From Methanoregula sp. (lineage in GTDB: Archaea; Halobacteriota; Methanomicrobia; Methanomicrobiales; Methanospirillaceae), in NCBI GenBank assembly GCA_030694985.1, contig JAUYTV010000020.1:62001-126000 (forward strand): a stretch of 64,000 nucleotides of DNA, in the 5' to 3' direction. The stretch's first letter is position 1, and each line of letters opens with the position of its first letter. Positions 1 to 8,074 of the stretch are shown here, piece after piece. A program made the position numbers and the translations under genes. The notes below the pieces were generated by a model. The model did not search any database and had not been told where the DNA came from. It worked only from the letters and a program-made list of their open reading frames with translations.

Positions 1-166
1 GTGCGGCGAACGAATCGACAAGGTCCTGGGTTATGCCCTTTAAAAGAGACTCACGTCCTTCCCTCCCGTAAAGCAGGATCTCACTTACGTGAGGGATCGA
101 CGAAATCGCATGTGCGGCAAACATCCCGACATTGCCGGTTGCACCGATAATGGTCACTTTTGCCAT
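1..166 (-). CDS. mdh: Malate/lactate-type dehydrogenase, N-terminal part (cut by window edge)
   Basis: Only the first 55 residues lie in the window. They form the start of a Rossmann fold: a beta strand (AKVTIIG) followed by the dinucleotide-binding loop GATGNVG, as in the LDH/MDH family. The protein would interconvert malate and oxaloacetate with NAD(P)H in the cytoplasm. The GATGxVG spelling is typical of archaeal malate dehydrogenases. The ATG is only about 12 bases from the predicted 3' end of the SRP RNA gene on the same strand, so the two may share a transcript. The family is well supported; substrate specificity cannot be read because the catalytic half is outside the window. Confidence 0.85.
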   Translation of the reverse strand, partial: MAKVTIIGATGNVGMFAAHAISSIPHVSEILLYGREGRESLLKGITQDLVDSFAA

Positions 167-177
167 AATAATCGTAA

Positions 178-488
178 ATAGGGACGCGTTATCGGTCGAC
201 TGTACGTTACTACGTTTACCAAAGCATTCATCCTCCGCCCCGTTACCCCATGGGCGCCGAATGTCTACGGTAAGTCTGCTCCCTTCCGGGCCTGAACCGG
301 TCCCCGCAGCAACAGGTCGCCATTCCCTCCGGAATATTGATACCTGGCCATCGACCTCATGGGACGAGGTTTCACAGTCAGAACGCACAAGCTCCCGCAG
401 GCCGTTGCAGCCTTCCTCAAACTTCGCCCCCCGCGTAACGACGGTTTCAGGTTACAGGTGACGCCGAACCACCCGGGCTAGTCCCCAT
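178..488 (-). ncRNA. ffs: Archaeal signal recognition particle RNA (7S RNA)
   Basis: On the minus strand the 5' Alu-domain signature GGUUCGGCGUC followed by CUGUAACC is present near 470-445. The SRP54-binding helix 8 signature GACCGGUUCAGGCCCGGAAG with GGAGCAG follows near 275-300. The ends pair: AUGGGGAC (488-481) with GUCCCUAU (185-178) gives an 8-bp helix 1 with one G-U pair, so the RNA is about 311 nt, the usual archaeal length. It scaffolds SRP19 and SRP54 for co-translational membrane targeting. The exact ends are inferred from the helix and from an A/T-rich box about 25 bases upstream. The gene runs directly into mdh. Confidence 0.95.
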
Positions 489-507
489 ATACCTTTGTGC
501 ACAGCTC

Positions 508-513
508 AATAAA
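508..513 (-). promoter_or_regulatory. TATA-like box of the SRP RNA gene
   Basis: TTTATT on the minus strand is centred about 23-25 bases before the predicted 5' end of the SRP RNA (488), the spacing expected for archaeal TBP/TFB promoters. Confidence 0.55.
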
Positions 514-587
514 GGTTTTTTACCCGGCCATTTTTACCCGGTCATAATAATCGCCTCTGCAATCAGTCAGCCAAAAAGAAGAAAGAC

Positions 588-1619
588 TCATGGGACGAAC
601 AGATCCCCACCGATCTTTTCCTTCCACTCGCTTTCGATCTGCTGTAATCCCTGCTTGTCATTTTTATCAAAGAGATCCAGTGCAGTCACCATTGCGCTCT
701 GAGGGGGGATTACCGTGTAAAGTCTCCGGAAATCCCCCTGGTAGACTTCAATTTTCTGCTCACCTTCGGTCTCGGCAATTTTTATTGGGTTTTTCACAAC
801 CGGGTGCTTTTCCATATCCTCCATCTGTTCAAATATTTTAACCCGGCTGATCCTGAAATACTCCCGGTTCACTTCGAGATTGAAGGCGGACCAGAACGCT
901 GAGGCATACCATGCATCATTCATAATCACGTGCGGCACACCAAGGCATGCAGCGGTCAGCCCGAGTGTCCCTACACCTGAACAGGCATCGATAAAGATCT
1001 TTGCCGGTGGTATTCCCACATGCTGCTCCAATGCCCGGATCTTTGGCGCATATCCCCGTGAAAATTCGATGTGGACCAGTGACTGCTGTTTGTACATGAC
1101 AAGCGGACCGGTTCTGAGCGGGAAGATATCTGCCCGGACATCGCACCCTGCCAGAAGATCATACACTTTTGGCACAGATTTTAAATCTGCCTTTGCTATC
1201 CCCGGCACAAAGTTTCCGGTCTTTACCACCCCCCGCAGTTCGGGCACTTCGTTCATCAGCCGCACGGCAGTTTTTTTTATTGCTTTCTGGGTTAACAGCA
1301 CAAGGGATTTATCAGAAAGAAATGGCGGGCGTTCCATGGGAAATCCCGGGTGTATGAGCGGGGATCCCACCGCTATCAATGGTTCCGTGGGCTTCATATC
1401 CCCTTCTTCTACCATGATCACGTACAGGTGGGCAAAAACTTCATCAATAAACCGTTTCCCGCAGGAGCAGGGCTGGGCGTATTCGAGCGTTGGGAGCGGG
1501 GCACGTTTATTAAGCACGCGGGCACTGCAATTTCCACAGGGTTGGAACAATGACGGGAGTATAGTAAGAATATCTTTTGCTGATCTGACGCAGTCCGTCT
1601 GGCAGACAGGGCACTTCAT
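588..1619 (-). CDS. Zinc-ribbon SAM-dependent methyltransferase-like protein, conserved in methanogens
   Basis: 343 residues. The N-terminus carries cysteine pairs that look like a zinc ribbon (C3/C6, C28/C31, C51/C53). The C-terminal half holds a class I methyltransferase motif I, FIDACSGVGTLGL, at about residues 209-221, then a motif II-like IMNDAW. The layout resembles tRNA methyltransferases of the Trm5/TrmN type, but the target cannot be deduced. I chose ATG 1619, not the upstream codon at 1658, because GGGAG lies just before it and the cysteine-rich domain starts immediately. The gene stands alone between the SRP RNA and two tRNA genes, which fits but does not prove an RNA-related role. 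Confidence 0.6.
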   Translation of the reverse strand: MKCPVCQTDCVRSAKDILTILPSLFQPCGNCSARVLNKRAPLPTLEYAQPCSCGKRFIDEVFAHLYVIMVEEGDMKPTEPLIAVGSPLIHPGFPMERPPFLSDKSLVLLTQKAIKKTAVRLMNEVPELRGVVKTGNFVPGIAKADLKSVPKVYDLLAGCDVRADIFPLRTGPLVMYKQQSLVHIEFSRGYAPKIRALEQHVGIPPAKIFIDACSGVGTLGLTAACLGVPHVIMNDAWYASAFWSAFNLEVNREYFRISRVKIFEQMEDMEKHPVVKNPIKIAETEGEQKIEVYQGDFRRLYTVIPPQSAMVTALDLFDKNDKQGLQQIESEWKEKIGGDLFVP

Positions 1620-1708
1620 TATGCTCCCTTTGTGCTTCTTTGTTAGAAACTTTTTCAATCGGTTTTAAAAAAACCAGTTTATCCGCTGAATAAAATCTTA
1701 AAAAACAG

Positions 1709-1783
1709 TGGGCCCGAAGGGATTCGAACCCATGACCGCCCGGTTATGAGCCGGGCGCTCTAACCGGACTGAGCTACGGGCCC
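1709..1783 (-). tRNA. tRNA with CAU anticodon (Ile2 or elongator Met)
   Basis: Full cloverleaf of 75 nt: acceptor GGGCCCG/CGGGCCC with A73, D-arm with AGCTCAG, anticodon loop CTCATAA, T-arm GGTTCGAAT. CCA is not encoded. The anticodon stem lacks the three G-C pairs typical of initiators, so it is not the initiator. The G1-C72 acceptor and CAU anticodon fit either elongator tRNA-Met or the AUA-reading tRNA-Ile2 whose wobble C is changed to agmatidine; I cannot separate these from sequence alone. Confidence 0.95.
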
Positions 1784-1788
1784 AAAAA

Positions 1789-1861
1789 CGCCCCCCACAG
1801 GGCTCGAACCTGTGACATTCGGATTAACAGTCCGACACTCTACCAACTGAGTTAGGGAGGC
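1789..1861 (-). tRNA. tRNA-Asn (GUU)
   Basis: A 73-nt cloverleaf: acceptor GCCTCCC paired with GGGGGGC (one T-G pair), D-arm AACTCAG, anticodon loop CTGTTAA giving GUU, T-loop GGTTCGAGC, discriminator G73 as usual for tRNA-Asn. It lies 5 bases upstream of the CAU tRNA on the same strand, so both probably come from one transcript. A TTTAAAAG box about 40 bases upstream (1896-1903) is a possible promoter. Confidence 0.96.
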
Positions 1862-1959
1862 ACACTCGTGCGCCTTATTAGATTCTTTTTGGGGACTTTT
1901 AAAGGTAACTATGAGGTTGATCGAAGTTAAAAATGAGAAAAATCAGAGATCTGGCCAAA

Positions 1960-2244
1960 TCACTGTCGCTTCATCTCTGCGAGTAACCGTATCAGCTCAT
2001 CCAGATCCCCATTGAGATGCTCGAATAATTCAGCAGTCCGGGACGTGGCAACTGCACCTTCAGGTGATGCGCGTATATACCCGAATTGTTCCAGCACATG
2101 GAGAGAGTAGCGAATCCTGTGTGAAGGGAGGTTAAGCAGCTCGGCAAGTTTCATGATACCGATCGGCTCGTGATCTGCCACGGCTTTTGCCACCTCAATA
2201 TGGCGGCTCAGCAGTTCGATCTCATCCTTCATCTTCCTTAACAT
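1960..2244 (-). CDS. Small winged-helix transcriptional regulator
   Basis: 94 residues. The central part (IGIMKLAELLNLPSHRIRYS, then LHVLEQFGYI) reads as a helix-turn-helix followed by a recognition helix, and the end is a helical segment (LDELIRLLAEM) that could dimerise. The start ATG 2244 is preceded by AAAAGGAG at a 5-base gap, which decides against the GTG at 2271. It lies just after a small membrane protein gene on the same strand, so the two may be co-transcribed. Target genes are unknown; families of such short wHTH proteins are common in Methanomicrobiales. Confidence 0.6.
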   Translation of the reverse strand: MLRKMKDEIELLSRHIEVAKAVADHEPIGIMKLAELLNLPSHRIRYSLHVLEQFGYIRASPEGAVATSRTAELFEHLNGDLDELIRLLAEMKRQ

Positions 2245-2279
2245 AATTCTCCTTTTAAAAAACTCTGACACCAGATTAT

Positions 2280-2552
2280 TCAGTCTTCTCTTTTCTGTTT
2301 GGAGTCATCCCCTTCTTTACTCTTCTCCGGCTGCGCATAGAGCCAGCTTTTCGTTTTCCGGTATCTCTTTACAAAGTCAACGGAAAAAACCAGTGCAAGT
2401 ATGAGCATTACGATGACTGTAGGCAGAGTATACGGAGAATGGATTATGAAAAAGATAGCAATTGACATGGCTACGAGCAGCACAATAATATTGAGCTCAA
2501 CAGTGAGTCCATAAAATTTTAATTTGAACCGGGCTTTGGCATCCTCTTCCAT
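2280..2552 (-). CDS. Small membrane protein with two transmembrane segments
   Basis: 90 residues. A charged N-terminus is followed by two hydrophobic stretches (LNIIVLLVAMSIAIFFII and LPTVIVMLILALVFSV) and a basic, then acidic, hydrophilic tail (KRYRKTKSW...KSKEGDDSK). It is predicted to be a hairpin in the cytoplasmic membrane. ATG 2552 follows GTG 2555; either could start. It precedes the small wHTH gene with a gap of about 35 bases from that gene's ATG, suggesting a two-gene operon. I do not recognise a functional family. Confidence 0.5.
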   Translation of the reverse strand: MEEDAKARFKLKFYGLTVELNIIVLLVAMSIAIFFIIHSPYTLPTVIVMLILALVFSVDFVKRYRKTKSWLYAQPEKSKEGDDSKQKRED

Positions 2553-2612
2553 CACTGGAATGTCAACTCCGGAATAAAAGTACTTGACGTTTCAGCGCAT
2601 ATATCAATCCAG

Positions 2613-3740
2613 ATGGACCTCTTATCCAGTGCAGTCAGAAAAAGCGGTGCCAATGCATTTGTGATGTACGCATCCTCACGCGACGCAGATATGCGCTACC
2701 TGACACAATTTGTGACCAGCGACCCGTTTGTTTTTTTTAAAAAGGTGAACCGAGCAGGTGTGATCATTGTCTCCCAGATGGAGAGCGGCCGCGCATCGCG
2801 CGAGTCCACAGCATCTATTATAACCCGCACGCAGGCTGGGCTTCCCGATATCTTAAAAACCGAAAAAGATCCCTGGAAGGCAACCGCAAAGATGATTGCC
2901 GGGCAGGTAGGAAAAAAAGTGCTGGTTCCTCCAAACTTTCCGGTAGCACTGGCAAACGCGCTGGGTGAATTCTGCACAGTTGCAGTAGACAGCGGCACTG
3001 TTGCCTCAATTCGGGAAACCAAGAGCAGGGACGAGATAAAAGCAATGAAGCACGTCCAGAAAATAACAGAGACTGCAATGGGTGTGGCAGTCTCACTTAT
3101 CCGTAGCTCCACGATAAAAAAAGGCATACTGCTTTCGGATGGAAAACCGCTGACATCTGAGATGATCAAATTCTCCATGCACTCCCTGCTCCTCGAACAC
3201 GGGTGTACGGCAGTGGACTCAATTGTCTCATGCGGAGAAGACACCGCAGTGCCGCACATGACCGGCACCGGCCCCTTAAAAGCGCACGAACCGATCGTCA
3301 TCGACCTGTTCCCTTGTGAAGAGAAAACAGGATATTACGCAGATATGACGCGCACTGTGGTAAAAGGTGAACCCTCCACTGAAATCCGCGATATGTACTC
3401 CACTTTGCGTGAAGCAAAACAAGTGGGTATCTCACAGGTAAAAGCCGGAACATCGGGATCCGATATTTACCAATCTGTGGTGGACTTTTTTAAGGATCAC
3501 GGGTATGAAAGCGACACCCGTGGATTTGTCCATAACCTCGGTCACGGTGTAGGCCTTCAGGTACATGAACTGCCCACAGTTGGTCTGGCAGGAAAAGAAC
3601 TCAAAGCAGGTAGTGTGATCACTATCGAACCGGGACTCTACTATCCGGGTATCGGGGGAGTGCGCCTCGAAGATATCGGTGAGGTCACCAAAAAAGGGTT
3701 TAACAATTTCACGAAATTTCCTGAGGATCTTATCGTATGA
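2613..3740 (+). CDS. M24B peptidase, Xaa-Pro aminopeptidase type
   Basis: 375 residues with the pita-bread fold layout: an N-terminal creatinase-like domain (about 1-135) and a C-terminal catalytic domain. The metal ligands of the family are visible: aspartates in DLFPCEEKTGYYADMTR, histidine in HNLGHGVG, glutamates in TIEPGLYY and GVRLEDIG. It would cleave an N-terminal residue before proline using two metal ions in the cytoplasm. Its stop overlaps the start of the methionine aminopeptidase gene (ATGA at 3737-3740), so both are co-translated and probably work together on peptide N-termini. Confidence 0.85.
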   Translation: MDLLSSAVRKSGANAFVMYASSRDADMRYLTQFVTSDPFVFFKKVNRAGVIIVSQMESGRASRESTASIITRTQAGLPDILKTEKDPWKATAKMIAGQVGKKVLVPPNFPVALANALGEFCTVAVDSGTVASIRETKSRDEIKAMKHVQKITETAMGVAVSLIRSSTIKKGILLSDGKPLTSEMIKFSMHSLLLEHGCTAVDSIVSCGEDTAVPHMTGTGPLKAHEPIVIDLFPCEEKTGYYADMTRTVVKGEPSTEIRDMYSTLREAKQVGISQVKAGTSGSDIYQSVVDFFKDHGYESDTRGFVHNLGHGVGLQVHELPTVGLAGKELKAGSVITIEPGLYYPGIGGVRLEDIGEVTKKGFNNFTKFPEDLIV

Positions 3741-4612
3741 ATGACGAGAGCTTTGAAAAATACGTAGAAGCCGGTGCCATCGCTTCAAGGATTCTCCGGG
3801 AGGGCGCACGGGGCATCAGGATAGGAGAATCCTATTTCGATCTCGTAGAGAGCATCGAATCGCGGGTCTTAGAAGAAGGTGTTTCCTTAGCGTTTCCTCT
3901 CAATCTCTCCTTAAACGAGGATGCGGCCCATGACACCGCTTCCCCAGCAGATACACGAATATTTGAGAGAGGGGATGTGGCAAAACTTGATCTCGGCGTC
4001 CACATTGACGGGTATATCGCAGACACGGCAACCACTGTTGATCTGGGCAGTAACTCGCTGCTCCTTGCAGCATCAGAACAGGCGCTCGAAGCGGCGATAC
4101 GAAAGGTCCGGCCGGGCGCAACTAGTGGCGAACTCGGCGCCGCAGTCCAGAACGAGATCGAGAGCCGGGGCTACCGCCCGATCGCAAACCTGACCGGCCA
4201 CGGGCTTGACCGGTATGTTCTTCACCGCGCACCCACGATTCCCAATGTCGGCATCAACGGCGGAATGGTTCTCGAAGAAGGAATGGTCTTTGCAATCGAG
4301 CCGTTTTCAACTACAGGTAGCGGCCATGTGGGGGAGAAATCCCGGATGGAGATCTATTCTCAGATCTCACAAAAACCTGTGCGTATCCCGGCAGCGCGTG
4401 CCATCCTTGAAACGGTTAAAGATCGTCACGGGCTCCCGTTTTCGCGCCGCTGGCTTAAGGAACGGAAACAAGACATTGTACTCCCCGCACTGGTCAGATC
4501 CCAAACGCTTCATGTCTACCCGGTTCTCTCAGATATCCCCGGTTCACTCGTATCCCAGCACGAGCATACGGTCATTGTGACTGCTGATGGCTGCGTCGTC
4601 ACAACACGATGA
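3737..4612 (+). CDS. map: Methionine aminopeptidase, type II (archaeal)
   Basis: 291 residues. It removes the initiator methionine from nascent proteins. Metal-binding residues are seen in DLGVHIDGYIADTATT, TGHGLDRY, FAIEPFST and near the end in HEHTVIV. An inserted helical segment between the third and fourth ligand groups (about residues 205-265) marks the type II form used by archaea and eukaryotes. The ATGA overlap with the upstream M24B peptidase indicates translational coupling. Confidence 0.93.
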   Translation: MNDESFEKYVEAGAIASRILREGARGIRIGESYFDLVESIESRVLEEGVSLAFPLNLSLNEDAAHDTASPADTRIFERGDVAKLDLGVHIDGYIADTATTVDLGSNSLLLAASEQALEAAIRKVRPGATSGELGAAVQNEIESRGYRPIANLTGHGLDRYVLHRAPTIPNVGINGGMVLEEGMVFAIEPFSTTGSGHVGEKSRMEIYSQISQKPVRIPAARAILETVKDRHGLPFSRRWLKERKQDIVLPALVRSQTLHVYPVLSDIPGSLVSQHEHTVIVTADGCVVTTR

Positions 4613-4656
4613 GATAGCCTTATTCAATCTGAAAAAGAATAATTAAGGTTACACCC

Positions 4657-5931
4657 ATGTCTGGAGATTCTGAAGCCCTGCGCATAATGGATGTTGTTCT
4701 GACCGCTGAAATTTTCAACCAGAACCCCCAGCTCGATATCAATGACCTGACGCCAGCCTGCCGCGATATTTTTAGCATCACCAGTGCCGCTGATGTCAAG
4801 CGGCCGGTCTACGTGAGCAACGGTGTGATCAAACGCACACTGTCAATTGCAGATGCTCATCTTAAGATGTCTGCAAACCCCTTTGTTGCATACGAGGATT
4901 TCGGCCAGCGCCTCCGTATCACCGCGCTAGAATCTGCTGCCCAGTGGTTCCTCAAACAAGGCGGAAAGGCATTTATTGAGAAAAATCCGACCCTTGCATT
5001 TTATTTTGAAAAACTGGATACCCCTGGTGTGGTCTATAAAACCGTACGTGCAGCAAACCCGCCCTATGAAGACACAAAGGCACATCTCGACGCACGCCTC
5101 TCAAAGATGATAGGGGAAGACGAGAAACTTCGTGGGGCACTGGATCTTGTAATGATCAGCGCACCGGAGGAAGTGGAACAGAGAATGGATGATCTTGTCT
5201 GCTCACCCTCGCAGCTTGCAGTCATCTCAAAGATCCAGCACGCTATCGAACACCGCGAGTATCTGCACCGTCACCGCATCCACGAAGTGGGAAAACTCCT
5301 CTTTGTCGGTCCGCCCGGTACGGGAAAAACCTCAATTGCGCTAGCCATGTCCAACACCATGCATATGCCGGTGCTGGAAGTCCGCCTCTCGATGATCACC
5401 TCCCAATACCTCGGGGAGACCTCAAAAAACATCGACCGTATCTTCGAACTGGCAAAAAAACTCTCCCCATCCATCCTGTTTGTAGATGAATTCGACTTTG
5501 TGGCAAAGAGCCGGGTAGCCGATGACCATGGGGCCATGAAGCGCGCAGTCAATTCCCTGTTAAAAAATATCGACCGGATAAACCTGGTCAAAAACGGCGT
5601 GATCCTGATCGGTGCTACCAACCATCCCCAGCTGCTCGATGAGGCCGCATGGCGACGTTTTGACGAAGTAGTGGAGTTCTCTTTACCGGATGAAGATATG
5701 CGGAAAAATATTCTGAAAAAAGTGACTGCATCTCTTGGCTGCACCATAGACTACCAGATGCTCGCTTCAAAAACAGAGGGTTTTTCCGGTTCTGATCTCC
5801 GCATGATGATCAAAGAAGCAGTCCTTTCCGCTCTCATGGACAACCGCCAGTCCCTTTCCCGTGATGATATTAAAAAAGGCATTCATATGGTAAAGAAGCG
5901 TGACGCAATCCGGCACATGAACTGGTTGTAA
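4657..5931 (+). CDS. AAA-family ATPase
   Basis: 424 residues. The first 190 residues are a helical domain I do not recognise. The AAA module then shows Walker A GPPGTGKTS (about 218-226), Walker B ILFVDEFDF (about 272), sensor 1 GATNHP (about 318) and the arginine-finger region AAWRRFDE. A C-terminal lid with GFSGSDLRMM follows. The module resembles the proteasome-activating, Cdc48 and Vps4 class, but the N-domain of PAN or Cdc48 is absent, so the partner and substrate are unknown. The next gene starts one base after its stop. Confidence 0.8.
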   Translation: MSGDSEALRIMDVVLTAEIFNQNPQLDINDLTPACRDIFSITSAADVKRPVYVSNGVIKRTLSIADAHLKMSANPFVAYEDFGQRLRITALESAAQWFLKQGGKAFIEKNPTLAFYFEKLDTPGVVYKTVRAANPPYEDTKAHLDARLSKMIGEDEKLRGALDLVMISAPEEVEQRMDDLVCSPSQLAVISKIQHAIEHREYLHRHRIHEVGKLLFVGPPGTGKTSIALAMSNTMHMPVLEVRLSMITSQYLGETSKNIDRIFELAKKLSPSILFVDEFDFVAKSRVADDHGAMKRAVNSLLKNIDRINLVKNGVILIGATNHPQLLDEAAWRRFDEVVEFSLPDEDMRKNILKKVTASLGCTIDYQMLASKTEGFSGSDLRMMIKEAVLSALMDNRQSLSRDDIKKGIHMVKKRDAIRHMNWL

Positions 5932-5932
5932 C

Positions 5933-6655
5933 ATGAAGATCACGCTGCTGGGAACCGGCGACGCGATCGGCACACCAAAGGTTGGCTGCGCCTGTCCCCA
6001 GTGCACTCATGCCAAAGCAACCGGCAGGATGCGATTGCGCACCTCTTTGCTTGTAGAAAATGAGGGGCATCATCTCCTGATCGATTCATCCCCGGATCTA
6101 CGCCAGCAACTACTCTTAAACGGCTCGCCGCATATCGATGCCGTGATCTGGACGCATGGCCACTACGATCACTTCATCGGGTTTGGCGAGTTTTACCGTG
6201 TCCAGAACATTCCCCCGGTCTTTGCCGCACCACCGGTCCTGAACTACTGTGCAGAAGTATTCCGGTTTCTCACGTTTGACAAAGTCGCAATCCAGCCGTA
6301 CGAACCGTTTGAGATTTTTGGGATTACTGCCACACTGTTTCTTGTCAGACATCCCACTGCCTACACCTGCGGCGTACTCTTTGAAAGCGGCCAGTCACGC
6401 GTGGCATTCACTTCAGATACAAACATCAATATTCCACAACAGAGTCTTGATCTCTTACAGGATCTCGAACTCCTGCTTTTAGATACCCTTGTGCCATCGG
6501 ACATCTCGATTGGCAAACACATGAATTATCTCGAAGCCTGTTCCCTTGCCGAGCGCTTAAAACCCAAAGATTTTCGCTGTGTGCACATGAGCCACATGCT
6601 TCCGTGGGAGCTTCCCCACCTGGGTAGAGACGGGGAGACATTCGAATTTCCCTGA
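5933..6655 (+). CDS. Metallo-beta-lactamase fold hydrolase, PhnP-like
   Basis: 240 residues. The N-terminus has LLGTGDAIGTPKVGCACPQC, the pattern of PhnP-like phosphodiesterases including the CxCPQC pair, followed by DSSPDLR and the metal motif HGHYDHFIG. A further aspartate and histidines (AFTSDT, KHMNYLE, HMSHM) complete the dinuclear site. PhnP of bacteria opens cyclic ribose phosphates; methanogens carry many relatives whose substrates are untested. It is translated right behind the AAA ATPase (1-base gap), which may reflect an operon but not a shared pathway. Confidence 0.75.
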   Translation: MKITLLGTGDAIGTPKVGCACPQCTHAKATGRMRLRTSLLVENEGHHLLIDSSPDLRQQLLLNGSPHIDAVIWTHGHYDHFIGFGEFYRVQNIPPVFAAPPVLNYCAEVFRFLTFDKVAIQPYEPFEIFGITATLFLVRHPTAYTCGVLFESGQSRVAFTSDTNINIPQQSLDLLQDLELLLLDTLVPSDISIGKHMNYLEACSLAERLKPKDFRCVHMSHMLPWELPHLGRDGETFEFP

Positions 6656-6768
6656 TAATTTCCTGCCGCTTTTTTTACTATTCCGTAACAATGAGTATTT
6701 CCTGCAGCAATGCTGGCATGCTTCAGCACCCATACCTTAATGATTTTCAGGTGCCCAACCATAGGTGC

Positions 6769-7038
6769 ATGATTGTAAAAATGCTCGAGCTCGAGAAGGA
6801 CAAGGTGCGGCTCGTCATCCAGGGGCAGGGGCACACGTTCATGAACGCCCTTGTCGAGGAATTATTAACTGATTCCGATATTGATGTCGCCCGCTACGTG
6901 ATTGAGTTTCAGTTCTCAGATCCGGAACTCTTCGTCACCACCAAAGATAAGAAAAATCCCCTCCCCATCATCAAAAAGGCCTGCAAGCGGATCTCCGGTA
7001 ACTGCAATGATCTTATCAAGGGTTTAAAAAAGAAGTAA
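6769..7038 (+). CDS. rpoL: DNA-directed RNA polymerase subunit L (Rpb11-like)
   Basis: 89 residues from ATG 6769. It matches the archaeal RpoL pattern: a first strand LELEKDKVRLVIQG, then GHTFMNALVEELL, with a long C-terminal helix. It pairs with subunit D to form the assembly platform of RNA polymerase. An upstream in-frame ATG at 6691 would add 26 residues unlike the family; AGGTG directly before 6769 supports the shorter start. The gene ends facing aIF2 beta, with poly-T tracts downstream. Confidence 0.9.
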   Translation: MIVKMLELEKDKVRLVIQGQGHTFMNALVEELLTDSDIDVARYVIEFQFSDPELFVTTKDKKNPLPIIKKACKRISGNCNDLIKGLKKK

Positions 7039-7254
7039 TTTGAAAATTTTTTATATTTTTTTGCATGTAATGCACCAGCGCACTGCACTGACAATCCCTA
7101 AATGGATGTCCATGCAAACACCTTTGGGAGATGAACGTCCCGGCTGTTTTTATCAACCGTGTTCGATTGTCAATCTGACTCAAATGCCCGTCTGGCACAA
7201 AAAAAAGGATTTTTTTAAAATATGATGTGCTCCTGTAAAACAAGAGCAAAAAAA
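7039..7254. other. AT-rich convergent intergenic region
   Basis: This gap lies between the ends of rpoL and aIF2 beta. It has several oligo-T runs (near 7048-7062) and A/T runs near 7200-7220 that could serve as termination signals for both genes. Short open frames here have no recognisable content, and I see no RNA gene. Confidence 0.5.
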
Positions 7255-7872
7255 TTATTCTTCAGCCCGCTCGGTAAATACGATCGAACCGGAGATGCGC
7301 GAGATTCTTATCTTCACTTTCATGCCGGGCTTGGAATTTGCCACATACATGATGTAACGTCCCATCTTTACAACCCCGTCGCCCCGCTTGGAGATCGACT
7401 GGATCTCAACATCCATGATCTGGCCCTCTTCAAGATTCTCTGAGACGGGTTCGGTGCGGGCCTTTCTCTTTCTCACCGGGCGGTGACCACCACACGCATC
7501 GCAGCGGAGCAGCATGACGCGATCATCCTTGACAAGACGGGTGTCAGGTTTGCCGCACTCAGAACAGATCACGTAATCTTCTACATAACTCTTGATGATC
7601 ATCCTGATGAGCGTGATCTCAAACTTACCGTTAAAGATCGCGCGGTTACCATCGATCTTACCCGAAGTTCCCAGTTCGCCTAAGAGAAACTTCATCAGGT
7701 GATCCGGGTCACGGCGGACTTTACTGACAATATCGGTGAAATTTTCAAGGACTGTTGTCTTGCCCTCCACGTACGCTTTTGCCTCTGGAACTACAAAACG
7801 TTCCGAAGATTCGGATTTTTCCGTTATATTGGAATAGGCCTGTTTGAGGAGATTTTCATAAGAGTCCGTCAT
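7255..7872 (-). CDS. Translation initiation factor aIF2 subunit beta with C-terminal TRAM domain
   Basis: 205 residues. Residues about 1-135 are aIF2 beta: a helical N-terminus, the core [15 protein letters not shown], and a zinc ribbon ICSECGK...LRCDACGG. The last 65 residues form a TRAM domain ([18 protein letters not shown]...[12 protein letters not shown]), a small RNA-binding beta barrel. The factor joins alpha and gamma to bring initiator tRNA to the ribosome; the TRAM part presumably adds RNA contacts. The upstream in-frame ATGs at 7917 and 8013 add unrelated residues. No ribosome-binding site is visible at 7872. The gamma subunit is encoded elsewhere in the window (55371). Confidence 0.92.
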   Translation of the reverse strand: MTDSYENLLKQAYSNITEKSESSERFVVPEAKAYVEGKTTVLENFTDIVSKVRRDPDHLMKFLLGELGTSGKIDGNRAIFNGKFEITLIRMIIKSYVEDYVICSECGKPDTRLVKDDRVMLLRCDACGGHRPVRKRKARTEPVSENLEEGQIMDVEIQSISKRGDGVVKMGRYIMYVANSKPGMKVKIRISRISGSIVFTERAEE

Positions 7873-8074
7873 AGTTGTATAATATAAAGGCGCCCAGCAT
7901 CCAAAAGACTTTCTCATGATGGTTCGCTCACGAGAGCTGACAGGTTTTTTTAATCGTGCAGCAGTTGAGTCGGGTTTTTCTGACAGATTCAGGAATGAAT
8001 GTCCAACATTCACCGTTGGCAGGTTCGTGTGACAGACGAAAATAAAGGTTGTTTCATTTTTGGTTTTAAAAAAA

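Noticed and set aside
132-461. Plus-strand open frame over the SRP RNA locus
   Set aside because: The stretch is explained by SRP RNA with all its signatures on the minus strand.
880-1668. Long plus-strand frame of 262 codons opposite the zinc-ribbon methyltransferase
   Set aside because: It is a shadow of the conserved minus-strand gene and has no recognisable domain.
1709-1783. Initiator tRNA-Met
   Set aside because: The anticodon stem lacks the three consecutive G-C pairs of initiators and the acceptor starts with G1-C72.
7881-7888. Good TATA-like sequence AATATAAA just upstream of aIF2 beta
   Set aside because: It is centred only about 12 bases before the start codon, so transcription would begin inside the gene; no alternative start fits.
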